This document shows positions 63,128 through 64,000 of a stretch of 64,000 bases of DNA, piece by piece. The DNA is taken from NCBI RefSeq assembly GCF_002237595.1, contig NZ_CP022529.1, forward strand, positions 930,001 through 994,000. The letters are read 5' to 3'. A model generated the notes under the pieces. The model was not told the origin of the DNA. It was given only the letters and a program-made list of their open reading frames with translations, and ran no database searches. Numbering within the stretch: position 1 is the first letter of the stretch; every line of letters starts with the position of its first letter. A program made the position numbers and the translations under genes. Source of the stretch: Labrenzia sp. VG12 (GTDB taxonomy: Bacteria; Pseudomonadota; Alphaproteobacteria; Rhizobiales; Stappiaceae).

Positions 63128-64000
63128 CGGGAGGCGGCCGCTTTGCGGACGCAGCCTTTGGCCGAAAGCAACTCATGATCCTGATCGCGCTTGTTGCGAC
63201 CGGGGCAGGCATCGCCATCGGATTATCCGCCAAAAAGGCCATCTGGGAAGGGTGGGTGACGGACCGCCTTTTCCAGGTGAAGACCGCATTCGAGGGCGTG
63301 GATCGGGTCGAATCCGCGCCCGTGCTTGTCGTTGGTCTGGACAATGTTGCGCTCAACTCCGAACGGCTGGCGCCAATTCCACGTGTACTGATGGCACCGC
63401 TTCTGGCGGAAGCCGGGCAGGCGCTTCTGGAGGCTGGCGCCGTCGCTGTCGGCTATGATTTTGTCTTTGCCTACAGCGCCGATTCCTTTGTTGATCCGAG
63501 CACGGGCGAACCGCGCCTGAAGGGCTTCGATCTTCCGTTCCAGAGATACCTTTATCAGAACCGCGACCGGGTTTTCATTGCGCACACCGAAGTCGGCGTT
63601 CCGCACCGGTCTTTCACCGCGGCGGCAGGGCAGGGAGGCGTGCGCTCTGTTATCGTGTCGACAGACAGTGACGGCGTTGTCCGGCAGCACACGCCCAGGC
63701 TGCCGCTTTCTGAATCGCCGCACCTGATTGACGCTCTGCTGGCCAAGGGCGGGGTGCAGATTTCCGAGCGCTTCACGGCCATTCCCTCAACAAGACTTGC
63801 CACGTCGATTCCCTACCTGTCTCTCATCGATGTTCTGGACCTTCTGGAAACCGAGGCAGGGCAAAAGGACCTTAGAGAGTTCGCAGCAGGACGGATCGTG
63901 CTTTTCGGCGGTTTGTTGCCCTTTGAGGACGAGCACTTGTACTCCGACAGGTTTCTGCCTCATCTGCCGGCCGAACGCGCTGAGACCGGGCCAAGCGGCC
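63124..64000 (+). CDS. CHASE2 domain-containing protein (5' part)
   Basis: The frame starts at ATG 63124 inside the ATGA overlap and stays open to the window edge (292 codons seen). A membrane helix (LMILIALVATGAGIAIGLSA) is followed by an extracytoplasmic CHASE2 domain: APVLVVGLDNVALNSERLAP, then ALLEAGAVAVGYDFVFA, and later RIVLFGGLLPFEDE. CHASE2 proteins usually carry a cytoplasmic output such as adenylate cyclase or kinase after further membrane helices; that part lies beyond the window. Confidence 0.8.
   Translation, partial: MTGGGRFADAAFGRKQLMILIALVATGAGIAIGLSAKKAIWEGWVTDRLFQVKTAFEGVDRVESAPVLVVGLDNVALNSERLAPIPRVLMAPLLAEAGQALLEAGAVAVGYDFVFAYSADSFVDPSTGEPRLKGFDLPFQRYLYQNRDRVFIAHTEVGVPHRSFTAAAGQGGVRSVIVSTDSDGVVRQHTPRLPLSESPHLIDALLAKGGVQISERFTAIPSTRLATSIPYLSLIDVLDLLETEAGQKDLREFAAGRIVLFGGLLPFEDEHLYSDRFLPHLPAERAETGPSG

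Overview
The window reads as chromosome from a GC-rich alphaproteobacterium. The best fit is a marine Hyphomicrobiales/Stappiaceae-type organism (Labrenzia/Roseibium-like). This is inferred from gene content (class I PHA synthase, soxBDAG sarcosine oxidase beside glutathione-dependent formaldehyde oxidation, an alaC-hom-glpX-recJ block, DUF6653, a Liv-type ABC cassette), not from any marker-gene comparison. I see no rRNA, tRNA, CRISPR array, insertion sequence or prophage. Coding density is high, and most long open frames outside the genes listed are antisense or frame shadows of real genes.

Left part (1-20 kb). The 3' end of rpsI and its terminator are followed by a YHYH protein, a MATE exporter and two tandem paralogous genes of unknown function. 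A divergent MerR/MFS pair shares a MerR-type promoter. Next come an HlyD-type fusion protein with a small membrane partner, guanine deaminase, an unknown membrane protein, a His-rich CDF metal exporter, an agmatinase-family gene, a PAS-GAF-GGDEF-EAL protein, PHA synthase and a membrane protein with a degenerate GGDEF domain.

Middle (20-34 kb). A co-directional block carries an alaC-type aminotransferase, homoserine dehydrogenase, class II fructose-1,6-bisphosphatase (glpX) and recJ. The aminotransferase frame is broken by a 1-base deletion in a C run. A nitrilase-family hydrolase comes next, then a tandem duplication of a two-gene module: Nudix hydrolase plus PiT phosphate permease. A GCAC-N3-GTGC palindrome lies at nearly the same distance upstream of both Nudix genes. 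An endonuclease/phosphatase-family enzyme and a double HD-GYP protein follow on the minus strand.

Right-middle (34-57 kb). Minus-strand soxBDAG (sarcosine oxidase) faces away from plus-strand frmA-fghA (formaldehyde to formate), so the formaldehyde released by sarcosine demethylation has its disposal route next door. The frmA-fghA gap holds three nested or adjacent inverted repeats. A cytochrome P450/LpxL-like acyltransferase pair, DUF423, an M3 peptidase, a Tat-signal-bearing agmatine deiminase, a PPOX flavoprotein and a complete five-gene Liv ABC importer follow, then a ChaA-type antiporter, an ornithine cyclodeaminase-family enzyme and a GNAT acetyltransferase.

Right edge (57.7-64 kb). 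This is the most unusual locus: a run of plus-strand genes for envelope or secreted proteins. It comprises a caspase-fold protein with Ig-like, Sel1 and peptidoglycan-binding-like regions; a Ser/Gly-rich lipoprotein; a second caspase-fold protein with an EF-hand calcium loop and a DUF4384-like domain; a secreted FecR-like protein; and a CHASE2 sensor protein cut by the window end. I read it as a candidate calcium-responsive envelope caspase system coupled to a signal-transduction protein. That is inference from architecture only.
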